The notes: generated by a model from the sequence alone, not told the origin. A DNA stretch of 64,000 nucleotides from Pseudomonas deceptionensis (GCF_900106095.1 NZ_FNUD01000002.1:4299501-4363500); one strand, 5' to 3'; counted from the first letter of the stretch, positions 8,615-16,552 are shown. Translations and numbers: made by a program.

Positions 8615-8719
8615 TCAGTGCGTTGCAGCTTGAGCACCAGAGGCAGTGATCGAAGGGTCTACAACACAAATCAAACCCCAGCGCAGGCGCCAGGAATCCA
8701 AGGTTGTTTCACGAGTCAT
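8615..8719 (-). CDS. 34-codon leader reading frame upstream of aroP
   Basis: ATG 8719 preceded by CAGGTGACGC (AGGTG 5 bases before the start), ending with TGA 31 bases before the aroP ATG. The peptide starts MTRETTLDSWRLRWGLICVV, with Trp at positions 10 and 14 and no Phe or Tyr. It has no signal peptide or membrane segment. Position, size and ribosome site suggest a leader peptide, perhaps sensing Trp supply for an aromatic amino acid permease. However, no terminator hairpin is visible between it and aroP, so the mechanism would have to be translational. Not a recognised family. Confidence 0.4.
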   Translation of the reverse strand: MTRETTLDSWRLRWGLICVVDPSITASGAQAATH

Positions 8720-8740
8720 GCGTCACCTGTTTGTTTTTAT

Positions 8741-8835
8741 CTGTGACGGAATCGAACCCGCAGCGCTTGTGGCGTTGCGGAATTTTCAAGGCGTGCAGCC
8801 TTGGCAAAATGCGCGGGTACGCAATTGAGTCACAG
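8741..8835 (-). ncRNA. Cloverleaf-like structured RNA with tRNA features in the aroP leader
   Basis: Closed by a 7-bp stem CTGTGAC/GTCACAG. Inside on the minus strand are: TGCG-TACCCG-CGCA; a 5-bp stem CAAGG/CCTTG around a 7-base loop CTGCACG (GCA in the anticodon position); a 9-bp stem with one mismatch CCGCAACGC/GCGCTGCGG resembling a long variable arm; and GGGTTCGATTCC, a T-loop motif. It is not a normal tRNA: the T-stem is broken, no CCA follows, and base 37 is a pyrimidine. It could be a decayed tRNA, a tRNA mimic or a leader switch. A -10 box with a GC-rich discriminator lies just upstream. Confidence 0.4.
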
Positions 8836-8849
8836 TTAAAACGCGGCGC

Positions 8850-8855
8850 ATTGTA
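8850..8855 (-). promoter_or_regulatory. -10 box with GC-rich discriminator before the structured RNA
   Basis: Minus strand TACAAT followed by GCGCCGCG, a GC-rich discriminator of the kind found at stable-RNA promoters. Transcription would begin about 8 bases before the CTGTGAC stem. No convincing -35 is seen at 17 bases. Confidence 0.4.
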
Positions 8856-9084
8856 CACCCGCACGTAGGCAAGATCCCATCACACAGCCGATAGCAAGGC
8901 GAAACAAGCCGCAATATCGATAGGAACTGTCTTGATTCTGTAAAAAACGGAAAAAAATCATTACAGAGCGCTGTTTTCGGAAGTTGCAGGTCGGTAAGTG
9001 GCTGAATTCGTATGAATTTATTGACGCAGCGTAACGAAAAATTGCCACTTAAAAAACAACAGCCCAACCTGTACAAGGCCCCTT
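8856..9084. other. Intergenic stretch without a gene
   Basis: Locally A+T-richer than the surroundings, with several A-runs (such as AACGGAAAAAAATC near 8946). I see no reading frame with a ribosome site and no clear operator. It probably holds upstream promoter sequence for the aroP leader transcript. Confidence 0.4.
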
Positions 9085-9135
9085 GTGGGAGCGAGCCTGC
9101 TCGCGAATGCTCTTCGCGAGCAGGCTCGCTCCCAC
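9085..9135. repeat. REP palindrome, copy 3
   Basis: GTGGGAGCGAGCCTGCTCGC and its inverted copy 6 bases later. It lies between the aroP leader and the rluB terminator. Confidence 0.85.
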
Positions 9136-9191
9136 GGCCGAAGTATCTCTGCAGCCGTTCATGACCAAAATGGCATCAATCAGCCAGGCAT

Positions 9192-9230
9192 AAAAAAACG
9201 CCAACCCCCGAGGGGGTTGGCGTTCTTTTT
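9192..9230 (-). terminator. Intrinsic terminator of rluB
   Basis: AACGCCAACCCCC-TC-GGGGGTTGGCG followed on the minus strand by seven T. A-tracts and T-tracts flank both sides, so it could stop transcription from either direction. Confidence 0.9.
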
Positions 9231-9243
9231 ACAGCGCTACAGC

Positions 9244-10440
9244 TTACTGCGGCTTGCGACGACCGAAGCCTGGACGCTGACCGGAACCGGTTGGAGCGCC
9301 GCGACGCTTGCCCGACGGTGCATCGTCAACCAGCTTGGGGCCTGAACGGCTTGGCTTGGTTGGACGCTTGTTGACTTCGCTCGGACGCTCGGCAACCGGT
9401 GCACCACGACCCGCTGGCACACGGTCAGTGCGACCCGACGGCTTGCGTGCAGGACGGGCAGCTTCTTCGCGGGCAGGACGCGCCGGGCGCTCGCCTTCGA
9501 TGTGCGGCTGACGCGCTGGACGCGGCACCAGTGGAGCACCTTCGGCCGGGCGCAGAGTGCGCGCAACACGGTCGGTACGCGCCACAGGACGCGACGATTT
9601 ACGCTGCATACGCTCAAGCTTGTCTTTGCTCTTGGCGTTCATTTGCGGCATGGCAACCGGCGTGAGGCCAACTTCAGCGCTGAGGATATCGACCTCAAAC
9701 TGGCTCATTTCGCGCCAGCGACCCATCGGCAGGTCGGAGTTGAGGAACACCGGACCGAAACGCACGCGCTTCAGGCGGCTGACCACCAGGCCCTGGGATT
9801 CCCACAGGCGACGCACTTCACGGTTACGGCCTTCCATCACTACGCAGTGGTACCAATGGTTGAAGCCTTCGCCGCCCGGCGCCTGCTTGATGTCGGTGAA
9901 ACGCGCCGGGCCGTCTTCCAGCACAACGCCGGCCTTGAGGCGCTCGATCATCTCGTCATCCACTTCGCCACGTACACGTACCGCGTATTCACGGTCCATC
10001 TCGTAGGAAGGGTGCATCAGGCGGTTAGCCAGCTCACCGTCAGTGGTGAACATCAGCAAGCCGGTGGTGTTGATGTCCAGACGGCCGATGTTGATCCAGC
10101 GGCCTTCTTTTGGACGCGGCAGTTTGTCAAACACGGTCGGACGGCCTTCTGGGTCGTCACGGGTGCAGATTTCGCCGTCTGGTTTGTTGTACATGATCAC
10201 GCGGCGAACCGATTCGGCTGCCTCTTCACGCTTGATCACCTTGCCATCGATGGAGATGGCGTCGTGCAGGTCAACGCGCAGACCCAGGGTTGCATCCTTG
10301 CCATTGACCTTGATACGGCCCTGGCTGATCCAACTCTCTACGTCGCGACGCGAGCCAACGCCAATACGGGCGAGGACTTTTTGCAGTTTTTCGCCTGCTG
10401 GGCCAATTTCCTGGCTGTCTTTAGGGTCTAGATCTTTCAT
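9244..10440 (-). CDS. rluB: 23S rRNA pseudouridine(2605) synthase RluB
   Basis: 398 residues. N-terminal S4 RNA-binding domain (about 17-75: EKLQKVLARIGVGSRRDVES), then the RsuA-family catalytic domain. The catalytic Asp is D122 in GRLDINTTGLLMFTTDGELA, and RNREVRRLWESQGLVVSRLKRVRFG is the conserved C-terminal block. Residues from about 265 onward form a roughly 130-residue low-complexity tail rich in Arg, Pro, Ala and Lys, a long version of the basic tail seen in pseudomonad RluB. It modifies U2605 in 23S rRNA during large-subunit maturation. Start ATG 10440. Downstream of scpAB in many gamma-proteobacteria, as here. Confidence 0.93.
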   Translation of the reverse strand: MKDLDPKDSQEIGPAGEKLQKVLARIGVGSRRDVESWISQGRIKVNGKDATLGLRVDLHDAISIDGKVIKREEAAESVRRVIMYNKPDGEICTRDDPEGRPTVFDKLPRPKEGRWINIGRLDINTTGLLMFTTDGELANRLMHPSYEMDREYAVRVRGEVDDEMIERLKAGVVLEDGPARFTDIKQAPGGEGFNHWYHCVVMEGRNREVRRLWESQGLVVSRLKRVRFGPVFLNSDLPMGRWREMSQFEVDILSAEVGLTPVAMPQMNAKSKDKLERMQRKSSRPVARTDRVARTLRPAEGAPLVPRPARQPHIEGERPARPAREEAARPARKPSGRTDRVPAGRGAPVAERPSEVNKRPTKPSRSGPKLVDDAPSGKRRGAPTGSGQRPGFGRRKPQ

Positions 10441-10583
10441 CTGGGCACCTCCCGGTGTGTCAATTCAGGCGAACGCCTGAAGTGTTGAAAATAGGTCCTG
10501 GGACTCGAACGAGTTCCGAGGGGTCGCGAATCATACGCTGATGTTGGCCATTGCGCATCAAAGCCTGGTCACGAAGTGGCGAC

Positions 10584-10775
10584 TTACTTCTTTTTCCGCC
10601 GGCCGGTGGCCTCAAACGCCAGTAAACGCAGAGCCGACTCAGCCAGCACCACACGCTTTTCGTCTTTGTCGAGCTTCTTCCAGGCTTTGATTTCACGCTT
10701 GGTGCGCCCGCAACCGATGCAAATGTCATCGGTAAACTTGCAGACGCCGATGCAGGGGTCTTTGGGTGAACTCAT
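10584..10775 (-). CDS. DUF1289 small zinc-ribbon-like protein
   Basis: 63 residues with the DUF1289 pattern: CIGVCKFTDDICIGCGRT (Cys at 8, 12, 19, 22), which can hold one metal ion, then an amphipathic helix REIKAWKKLDKDEKRVV and a Lys-rich end. Function unknown; the family is widespread in proteobacteria. It lies between scpB and rluB on the same strand, separated from scpB by a minimal REP hairpin. Confidence 0.85.
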   Translation of the reverse strand: MSSPKDPCIGVCKFTDDICIGCGRTKREIKAWKKLDKDEKRVVLAESALRLLAFEATGRRKKK

Positions 10776-10799
10776 GAATACACCTCAACTGCTTTTTTT

Positions 10800-10825
10800 G
10801 TGGGAGCGAGCAGGCTCGCTCCCAC
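10800..10825. repeat. Minimal REP hairpin, copy 4
   Basis: GTGGGAGCGAGCAGGCTCGCTCCCAC collapsed to one hairpin without spacer: GTGGGAGCGAGC/GCTCGCTCCCAC around AG. Preceded by a T-run (CTTTTTTTG). Confidence 0.8.
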
Positions 10826-10837
10826 AGGGGTTTTGCG

Positions 10838-11788
10838 TCAGTCCTCCAGCTCGCGGCGTTCTTGCTCGATGGCTTCAGCCAGAGCCTGCGCCTCAAGCGC
10901 TTCCTCGCTCATGGCGGATCGCTGCTCGAGGGCAGCAACGGCTGCGCGCAATCGCTCACGGGCCAGCTCTGCCGCAGAGGGTTGCTGCGGTTGTGGTTGA
11001 ATCTCTACCGCTACTTCTACCGCTACCGCCAGCTCCGGCTCCGGCTCCGGCTCCGGAACATCGACGGGCGCAACGTCGCGCAGCAAGTCGTCAAAGTCGG
11101 TTTTAAGACCTTCTTCCATCGAGTCCAGTTCCGTCAGCAAGGTGCGGAAGCTGGTTTCATCCTTGGGTTCTTCCGGCTCGGCACTTTCGTCAGCCAACGC
11201 TTGAAGGTGCGCAGGCACCGGGGCATCGTCGAAATCGAGGATCGGATCAGGTTCCAGCTCACGCAGCTCGGCCAGCGGCGGCAGCTCGTCGAGGCTCTTG
11301 AGGTTGAAGTGATCGAGAAAACCCTTGGTGGTCGCAAACATCGCCGGTTTGCCCGGCACATCGCGATAGCCCACCACGCGAATCCACTCGCGTTCAAGCA
11401 AGGTTTTGACGATATGGCTGTTGACCGCCACACCCCGCACATCCTCGATCTCGCCCCGGGTGATGGGCTGGCGATAGGCGATCAATGCCATGGTTTCAAG
11501 CATCGCCCGGGAGTAGCGCTGCGGGCGCTCTTCCCACAGGCGGCCGATCCAGGGCGAATACTTCTCGCGAATCTGCAGGCGGTAGCCCGAGGCGACTTCC
11601 TTAAGCTCAAACGCCCGGCCGTCACAGGATTTGCGCAGCAGCTCCAGGGCCTTTTTGAATACGGGCGGTTCCGGGCGCTCGCCCTCTTCAAACAGTTCAA
11701 ACAGGCGTTCAAGGCTCTGCGGCTTTCCCGAGGCCAACAGAAAGGCCTCAAGCAAGGGGGCCAGCTCGCGGGGTTCAGTCAAATTCAT
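10838..11788 (-). CDS. scpB: Segregation and condensation protein ScpB
   Basis: 316 residues. Two winged-helix domains make up the first 180 residues; LETMALIAYRQPITRGEIEDVRGV and the ATTKGFLDHFNLKSLDELPPL segment are the ScpB family signature. Residues from about 195 form an acidic Pro/Glu/Ala tail ending in a predicted coiled coil (ERLRAAVAALEQRSAMSEEAL), making it much longer than the 190-200 residues of Firmicutes ScpB. ScpB dimerises and binds ScpA as part of the SMC-ScpAB complex that helps separate origins. A GCTCCG hexanucleotide repeat encodes part of the tail. Twelve bases downstream of scpA, so one operon. Confidence 0.95.
   Translation of the reverse strand: MNLTEPRELAPLLEAFLLASGKPQSLERLFELFEEGERPEPPVFKKALELLRKSCDGRAFELKEVASGYRLQIREKYSPWIGRLWEERPQRYSRAMLETMALIAYRQPITRGEIEDVRGVAVNSHIVKTLLEREWIRVVGYRDVPGKPAMFATTKGFLDHFNLKSLDELPPLAELRELEPDPILDFDDAPVPAHLQALADESAEPEEPKDETSFRTLLTELDSMEEGLKTDFDDLLRDVAPVDVPEPEPEPELAVAVEVAVEIQPQPQQPSAAELARERLRAAVAALEQRSAMSEEALEAQALAEAIEQERRELED
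11032..11055. repeat. Hexanucleotide tandem repeat (GCTCCG)x4 inside scpB
   Basis: Four perfect copies of GCTCCG, encoding a Pro-Glu run (PEPEPEPE) in the ScpB tail. Copy-number change by slippage would keep the frame. Confidence 0.8.
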
Positions 11789-11800
11789 GGTTTCAGCTCT

Positions 11801-12628
11801 TTATTCGGCTCTTGCCCGCACATGGATCGGTGCATAGGGTTCATTTTGCACCAATTCGACCAGCGACTCCTTGACCAGCTCAAGGACAGCCATAAAGGTC
11901 ACAACCACACCAATACGGCCTTCTTCGGCGGTAAACAGCTCGACAAACGGCACAAAACCGCCGCCCTTGAGACGCTCAAGCACATCGCTCATACGCTCGC
12001 GGGTCGACAGGGCCTCGCGGCTGACCTGGTGACTTTCAAACATGTCGGTGCGGCGCAACACTTCGGCCATGGACATCAGCAGCTCTTCCAGCGCGACATC
12101 CGGCACCAGCTTGCGCGCCCGCGCTTCGGGCGCGTCGAGTCTGGGCACATACACATCACGCCCTACCCGACTCAAGCCTTCGATCCCTTCAGCGGCAGCC
12201 TTGAAGCGCTCGTATTGCTGCAGACGGCGAATCAGTTCGGCACGGGGGTCGCCCTCGTCCTCTTCGATTGCTACCGAACGCGGCAACAGCATGCGGGACT
12301 TGATCTCAGCCAGCATCGCGGCCATGACCAGGTATTCGGCAGCCAGCTCCAGACGCACCGTTTTCATGAGCTCGACATAGCCCATGTACTGGCGGGTAAT
12401 TTCCGCCACCGGGATGTCGAGGATGTCGATGTTCTGCTTGCGGATCAGGTAAAGCAGCAGGTCGAGCGGGCCTTCAAAGGCATCGAGAAACACCTCCAGT
12501 GCATCCGGCGGGATGTACAGGTCCTGGGGCATTTCGATGACTGCCTGGCCATAGACCATAGCGAGGGACAGTTCTTGCTGGACACCGGCCTGGGCCTCTA
12601 CCGCCTCAGGAGCTTGAACGTCAGACAT
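11801..12628 (-). CDS. scpA: Segregation and condensation protein ScpA (kleisin)
   Basis: 275 residues. Family core VFLDAFEGPLDLLLYLIRKQNIDILDIPVAEITRQYMGYVE (about 46-88) is the N-terminal kleisin helix region that contacts the SMC neck; EYLVMAAMLAEIKSRMLLPR follows. The C-terminal winged helix (last 80 residues) would bind the SMC head. The first 40 residues are a variable extension. Its ATG shares one base with the yciO stop (TGATG), indicating coupling. Works with ScpB, 12 bases downstream, and SMC encoded elsewhere. Confidence 0.95.
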   Translation of the reverse strand: MSDVQAPEAVEAQAGVQQELSLAMVYGQAVIEMPQDLYIPPDALEVFLDAFEGPLDLLLYLIRKQNIDILDIPVAEITRQYMGYVELMKTVRLELAAEYLVMAAMLAEIKSRMLLPRSVAIEEDEGDPRAELIRRLQQYERFKAAAEGIEGLSRVGRDVYVPRLDAPEARARKLVPDVALEELLMSMAEVLRRTDMFESHQVSREALSTRERMSDVLERLKGGGFVPFVELFTAEEGRIGVVVTFMAVLELVKESLVELVQNEPYAPIHVRARAE

Positions 12629-13260
12629 CAGGCCTCGACCATAAACGGTTCTGGATCGCCACAGCCAACGCGGACAATTTCGGGGTCACCGCTGTCCACC
12701 AGGCTGATCACGGTCGAGGCCTTGTTGCCGCCGAAACCGCCATCAATGATCAGGTCGACCTGTTTTTCCAGGGCATCACGGATCTCGTAAGGGTCTTCCA
12801 TTGGCTCGCTTTCGCCCGGCAGGATCAGGGTCACGCTCATCAGCGGCTCGCGCAGCTCTTCCAGCAGCGCCAGCGCAATCGGATGGCTCGGCACCCGCAG
12901 GCCGATGGTACGGCGCTTGGGGTGCAGCAGCAGGCGCGGCACTTCGCGGGTGGCGTTGAGGATAAACGTGTAAGGCCCCGGTGTGTGGGCCTTGAGCAGG
13001 CGGAACGTGCCGGTATCGACCTTGGCAAACAACCCCAGCTGCGACAGGTCGCAGCACATCAGGGTGAAGTTGTGCTTGTCGTCCAGATTGCGCAGGCGCT
13101 TGATCCGTTCGATAGCGCCCTTGTCACCCATCTGGCAACCCACGGCGTAGGACGAATCGGTGGGGTAGATGACTACCCCGCCCTTCTTGATGATTTCAAC
13201 AGCCTGTTTGATCAGGCGCGGTTGTGGGTTTTCCGGATGAATCTGGAAAAATTGACTCAC
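12628..13260 (-). CDS. yciO: YrdC/Sua5-domain protein, YciO group
   Basis: 210 residues, close to the 206 of E. coli YciO. SQFFQIHPENPQPRLIKQAVE then KKGGVVIYPTDSSYAVGC is the YrdC RNA/nucleotide-binding fold start; KRRTIGLRVPSHPIALALL is the second conserved block. Start GTG 13260 is preferred: AGG in CAGGTAACCACT precedes it, the protein aligns end to end with YciO, and it leaves a 13-base gap to rnm. The alternative ATG at 13299 would overlap rnm. YciO is a paralogue of TsaC; threonylcarbamoyl-AMP synthase activity has been reported for the group, but its cellular role is unsettled. Confidence 0.88.
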   Translation of the reverse strand: MSQFFQIHPENPQPRLIKQAVEIIKKGGVVIYPTDSSYAVGCQMGDKGAIERIKRLRNLDDKHNFTLMCCDLSQLGLFAKVDTGTFRLLKAHTPGPYTFILNATREVPRLLLHPKRRTIGLRVPSHPIALALLEELREPLMSVTLILPGESEPMEDPYEIRDALEKQVDLIIDGGFGGNKASTVISLVDSGDPEIVRVGCGDPEPFMVEA

Positions 13261-13273
13261 AGTGGTTACCTGT

Positions 13274-14137
13274 TCAGACGTTGGCTGCGGGCTGGTCATA
13301 TTTGAATCGACACCACAGTGGTGGCAGGTCTTCCGGAATCGGACGGTACTCACCGATTTCGGACCAACCTCCCGGGCCATGAAAATCACTGCCGGCACTG
13401 ACCAGCAGACCGAACTCACGCGCAAGGATCGCCAGGCTGCCTACCTGCTCGGCTGGCTGATGCCCGTTGACCACTTCAATGGCGTGACCCCCTGCTTGAA
13501 TATAGTCGCCAATCAGCCGTCGGCGCTTGCTACGGGTGAAATCGTAGTGCGACGGGTGCGCCAGGCTGACCCAGGCCCCCGCGGCCCGCAGGGTGGCAAC
13601 CGTGTCTTCAAGGGTTGGCCAATGCAACTTGACGTCGCCCAGCTTGCCGGCGCCCAGCCACTTGCGAAACGCCTCGGCGCGGTCCTTGACGTGACCGGCC
13701 TGAACCAGAAAGTCGGCAAAGTGGGGACGGGCCGGCGCATTGCCGCTGTCGCCCAGCCCCTGCTGGATGGCACGGGCACCTTCAAGCGCGCCGGGCATGC
13801 CCTTGAGCTCCAGCTTGCGGCTGATCTCTTCAGCGCGCAGCCAGCGACCGTCGTGCAATTTGGCAATGGCCTCGACCAATGCCGGGGCATTGACATCAAA
13901 ACCGTAGCCGAGCACATGAATCGTGGCGCCGCCCCAGGTGCATGACAATTCGACGCCGTTGATCAACGTCATGTTCAACGCCTGGGCCGCTGCACGGGCT
14001 TCGTCAAGGCCTTCAAGTGTGTCGTGATCGGTCAGGGCCAGGACTCGCACACCTTTCTCGAACGCACGTGCGACCAGTACCGCAGGCGCCAGCGCGCCAT
14101 CGGAAGCTGTGCTATGGCAATGCAAGTCAATTTCCAC
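13274..14137 (-). CDS. rnm: PHP-domain phosphoesterase / 5'-3' exoribonuclease (RNase AM, YciV)
   Basis: 287 residues. The PHP metal motif DLHCHSTASDG (H6, H8) opens the protein, followed by LALTDHDTLEG, NGVELSC, SLAHPSHYDF and GSDFHGPG, the other metal-binding blocks. The YciV/TrpH family hydrolyses 3',5'-nucleotide bisphosphates and trims 5' ends of small RNAs and rRNA. First gene of the minus-strand run rnm-yciO-scpA-scpB, divergent from yciB; the same yciV/yciO/scpAB order is seen in other gamma-proteobacteria. Confidence 0.9.
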   Translation of the reverse strand: MEIDLHCHSTASDGALAPAVLVARAFEKGVRVLALTDHDTLEGLDEARAAAQALNMTLINGVELSCTWGGATIHVLGYGFDVNAPALVEAIAKLHDGRWLRAEEISRKLELKGMPGALEGARAIQQGLGDSGNAPARPHFADFLVQAGHVKDRAEAFRKWLGAGKLGDVKLHWPTLEDTVATLRAAGAWVSLAHPSHYDFTRSKRRRLIGDYIQAGGHAIEVVNGHQPAEQVGSLAILAREFGLLVSAGSDFHGPGGWSEIGEYRPIPEDLPPLWCRFKYDQPAANV

Positions 14138-14221
14138 GGGGATTTAATAACCTCTAGCTGACGCTTTCGCTGTCATTGATGTTTGTTATTATGCCGCCAC
14201 ATCCTGCTTCTGGCTGCCACT

Positions 14222-14818
14222 GTGAAACAATTCATCGACTTCATCCCGCTGTTACTGTTTTTCATCGTTTTCAAAATCGACCCGCGCATCGTCGAAATCG
14301 GCGGGCACAGCCTGTCCGTAGGGGGCATCTACAGCGCTACGGCGATGTTGATCGCCAGTTCGCTGGTGGTTTACGGCATCCTGTTTTTCAAACAGCGCAA
14401 ACTCGAAAAAAGCCAATGGCTGACCTTGGTCGCCTGCCTGTTGTTCGGCAGCCTGACCCTGGCCTTCCACAGCGAAACCTTCCTCAAGTGGAAAGCACCG
14501 GTGGTGAACTGGCTGTTTGCACTGGCGTTTGCCGGTAGCCACTTCATTGGCGACAAGCTGCTGATCAAACGCATGATGGGGCACGCCCTGACCCTGCCCG
14601 ACCCCGTGTGGACCCGCCTGAACGTTGCCTGGATCGCCTTCTTCCTGTTTTGCGGCGCTGCCAACCTGTTCGTTGCGTTCACTTATCAAAGCATCTGGGT
14701 CGACTTCAAGGTGTTCGGCAGCCTGGGCATGACCGTGCTGTTCCTGATTGCCCAGGGCATTTACCTGTCACGCCATCTGCATGACACCGATCCAACCACC
14801 CCCAAGACCAAGGACTGA
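14222..14818 (+). CDS. yciB: Inner membrane septation protein YciB (IspZ/IspA)
   Basis: 198 residues, five or six membrane segments. Start GTG 14222 gives [18 protein letters not shown], the family N-terminus; an earlier in-frame start at 14183 adds an unrelated hydrophobic stretch. [29 protein letters not shown] is the strongly conserved central block. The family affects septation and envelope integrity. Followed after one base by yciI, the conserved neighbour. Confidence 0.93.
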   Translation: MKQFIDFIPLLLFFIVFKIDPRIVEIGGHSLSVGGIYSATAMLIASSLVVYGILFFKQRKLEKSQWLTLVACLLFGSLTLAFHSETFLKWKAPVVNWLFALAFAGSHFIGDKLLIKRMMGHALTLPDPVWTRLNVAWIAFFLFCGAANLFVAFTYQSIWVDFKVFGSLGMTVLFLIAQGIYLSRHLHDTDPTTPKTKD

Positions 14819-14819
14819 C

Positions 14820-15119
14820 ATGCTCTACGCCATTATTGCAACAGACGTCGCCAATTCGCTCGAAGCTCGCCTGGCTGCCCGCCCTGCGCACCTTGAACGC
14901 TTGCAACAGCTTAAAGCGGCAGGTCGCATGGTGTTGGCCGGCCCGCACCCGGCCATCGACAGCAATGATCCGGGCGCTGCCGGTTTCACCGGTAGCCTGA
15001 TCGTGGCCGAGTTCGAGTCACTGATCATCGCCCAGGCCTGGGCCGACGCCGACCCGTACATCGCTGCTGGCGTGTACGCCAATGTCAGCGTCAAGCCGTT
15101 CAAGCAGGTCCTGCCGTAA
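14820..15119 (+). CDS. yciI: YciI-family protein
   Basis: 99-residue ferredoxin-like fold protein of the YCII superfamily. [31 protein letters not shown] contains the conserved Arg/His pair proposed as the active site, and [31 protein letters not shown] is the C-terminal signature. Biochemical role not established. Starts one base after the yciB stop codon; co-transcribed. Confidence 0.9.
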   Translation: MLYAIIATDVANSLEARLAARPAHLERLQQLKAAGRMVLAGPHPAIDSNDPGAAGFTGSLIVAEFESLIIAQAWADADPYIAAGVYANVSVKPFKQVLP

Positions 15120-15189
15120 CCCGCCCCTCTGCGGTATCTTTGCCGGTAGCCGACGTAGACACGTCGGCACTGGCTAAATCGAGTAAGTC

Positions 15190-15867
15190 ATGAGCGACCT
15201 GTTACTGATAGATGATGACCAGGAGCTGTGTGAGCTGCTGGTCAGTTGGCTGAGCCAGGAAGGCTTCCAGGTCCGCGCTTGCCACGACGGTCTGAGCGCC
15301 CGCAAGGCGCTGGCCGAATCCAGCCCCGACGCCGTAGTGCTGGATGTGATGCTCCCTGACGGCAGCGGTCTTGAGCTGCTCAAACAACTTCGCAACGATC
15401 ACCCCGACCTGCCGGTGCTGATGCTGTCAGCCCGTGGCGAACCGCTTGACCGCATCCTGGGGCTCGAGCTGGGCGCCGATGACTACCTGGCCAAGCCTTG
15501 CGACCCCCGCGAGCTGACCGCGCGCCTGCGGGCCGTATTGCGCCGCAGCCACCCGACCGCCGTGTCCAGCCAGATCGAGCTGGGGGACCTGTGCTTCAGC
15601 CCGATGCGCGGCGTGGTCACTATCGACCAGCACGACATCACCCTGACCGTCTCCGAAAGCCGCCTGCTGGAAGCCTTGCTGCGCCAGCCCGGCGAGCCGC
15701 TGGACAAGCAGGAACTGGCGCAGATCGCCCTGGGCCGCAAGCTGACCCTGTACGACCGCAGCCTGGACATGCACGTCAGCAACCTGCGCAAAAAGATCGG
15801 CCCCCACCCTGATGGCAGTCCGCGCATCGTGGCACTGCGCAGCCGCGGGTACTTCTACAGCGCCTGA
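15190..15867 (+). CDS. cpxR: OmpR-family response regulator, CpxR-like
   Basis: 225 residues. Receiver domain 1-118 with acidic pocket D8/D9, phosphoacceptor D52 (VVLDVMLPDGSG) and K102 (ADDYLAKPCDPREL). C-terminal winged-helix DNA-binding domain about 128-225, ending SRGYFYSA. The order regulator - Spy-like protein - kinase matches cpxR-PA3205-cpxS of P. aeruginosa, where CpxR responds to envelope stress and raises efflux gene expression. The Cpx assignment rests on similarity and gene order. Confidence 0.85.
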   Translation: MSDLLLIDDDQELCELLVSWLSQEGFQVRACHDGLSARKALAESSPDAVVLDVMLPDGSGLELLKQLRNDHPDLPVLMLSARGEPLDRILGLELGADDYLAKPCDPRELTARLRAVLRRSHPTAVSSQIELGDLCFSPMRGVVTIDQHDITLTVSESRLLEALLRQPGEPLDKQELAQIALGRKLTLYDRSLDMHVSNLRKKIGPHPDGSPRIVALRSRGYFYSA

Positions 15868-15881
15868 TTAAAGCCAAGGCC

Positions 15882-15902
15882 CCCTCTTCCAACGGGAGAG
15901 GG
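15882..15902. repeat. Inverted repeat after cpxR
   Basis: CCCTCTTCC-AAC-GGGAGAGGG directly after cpxR, no T-tract. May reduce read-through or stabilise the cpxR 3' end. Confidence 0.35.
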
Positions 15903-15942
15903 CTGGAACCTGAGCCCTTGTGTAAACACCCGGCAAAACCGT

Positions 15943-15959
15943 CTTTACCAAAGCTTTAC
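15943..15959 (+). promoter_or_regulatory. Direct-repeat operator upstream of the spy-like gene
   Basis: CTTTAC at 15943 and again at 15954, an 11-base period (one helical turn) as expected for an OmpR-family dimer. On the other strand this reads GTAAA-N6-GTAAA, fitting the CpxR box GTAAA-N4to8-GTAAA. It lies about 84 bases upstream of the Spy-like ATG. Confidence 0.5.
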
Positions 15960-16042
15960 GCATGGCTGACAGCGATTGACCTTGATCTCCCTAAACTGGG
16001 CGCATCCGGATTCACCGGAACCGAAATCGAAGGAGACACACC

Positions 16043-16474
16043 ATGCGTAAGACTCTAATTGCTTTGATGTTTGCTGCAGCGCTGCCAACCGTCGCAATGG
16101 CCATGCCTGGTGGTGACGGCCCGATGGGCCAGCGACACGGCGGTGAACACCACGGTCGCGGCGATGCCCCTTACAGCCAACTGGACCTGAGCCGCGAACA
16201 GCGCCAGGAGATCGGCAAGTTGATGGGCGAACAAATGCACGACCGCAAGCAGCTGGTTGAGAAGTACCTGGAAAAACTTCCAGCCGCTGATCAGAAAGCA
16301 CTGAAAGACGAGATCGCGGCCAAGCAGGCCAAAACCCAGAGCGATATCCGTGCCGTGCTCAAACCTGATCAGCAAAAACGCTTCGACGAGATGCAAAAGA
16401 AACGCGCCGAGCGTCAGGCTGAGTGGAAGCAGTTCAAGGAATGGAAAGCACAGCAAGCGACTAAAGCGCAATAA
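16043..16474 (+). CDS. Spy/CpxP-like periplasmic chaperone
   Basis: 143 residues with a Sec signal peptide (MRKTLIALMFAAALPTVAMA, cut near residue 20). The mature part begins with a His/Gly-rich segment (GQRHGGEHHGRGD, possibly metal binding) and is then almost wholly charged helix. LDLSREQRQEIGKLM is a degenerate LTxxQ motif, with another helix pair at the C-end. Spy/CpxP proteins act as periplasmic chaperones and as inhibitors of the Cpx sensor. Placement between cpxR and the kinase gene, and the operator upstream, support a role in that pathway. Confidence 0.8.
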   Translation: MRKTLIALMFAAALPTVAMAMPGGDGPMGQRHGGEHHGRGDAPYSQLDLSREQRQEIGKLMGEQMHDRKQLVEKYLEKLPAADQKALKDEIAAKQAKTQSDIRAVLKPDQQKRFDEMQKKRAERQAEWKQFKEWKAQQATKAQ

Positions 16475-16488
16475 TCCACGCGCACATC

Positions 16489-16518
16489 AAGCCCAACGGC
16501 CCTTGGCCGTTGGGCTTT
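16489..16518 (+). terminator. Stem-loop between the spy-like gene and the kinase
   Basis: AAGCCCAACGGC-CCTTG-GCCGTTGGGCTT followed by TACTCGTTTT. A strong stem with an imperfect T-tail, probably partial termination that keeps kinase expression below the periplasmic protein. Confidence 0.65.
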
Positions 16519-16552
16519 ACTCGTTTTAATCCATTACTCGTGAGGAATTACC

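Noticed and set aside
8741..8835. A functional tRNA gene (tRNA-Cys-like GCA anticodon)
   Set aside because: T-stem does not pair, D-arm is non-standard, base 37 is C, and CCA is absent although Pseudomonas tRNA genes normally encode it. Kept only as a tRNA-like RNA.
10862..12790. 642-codon plus-strand open frame across scpB, scpA and yciO
   Set aside because: Antisense to three well-recognised genes; open only because of GC-rich third positions. No family features.
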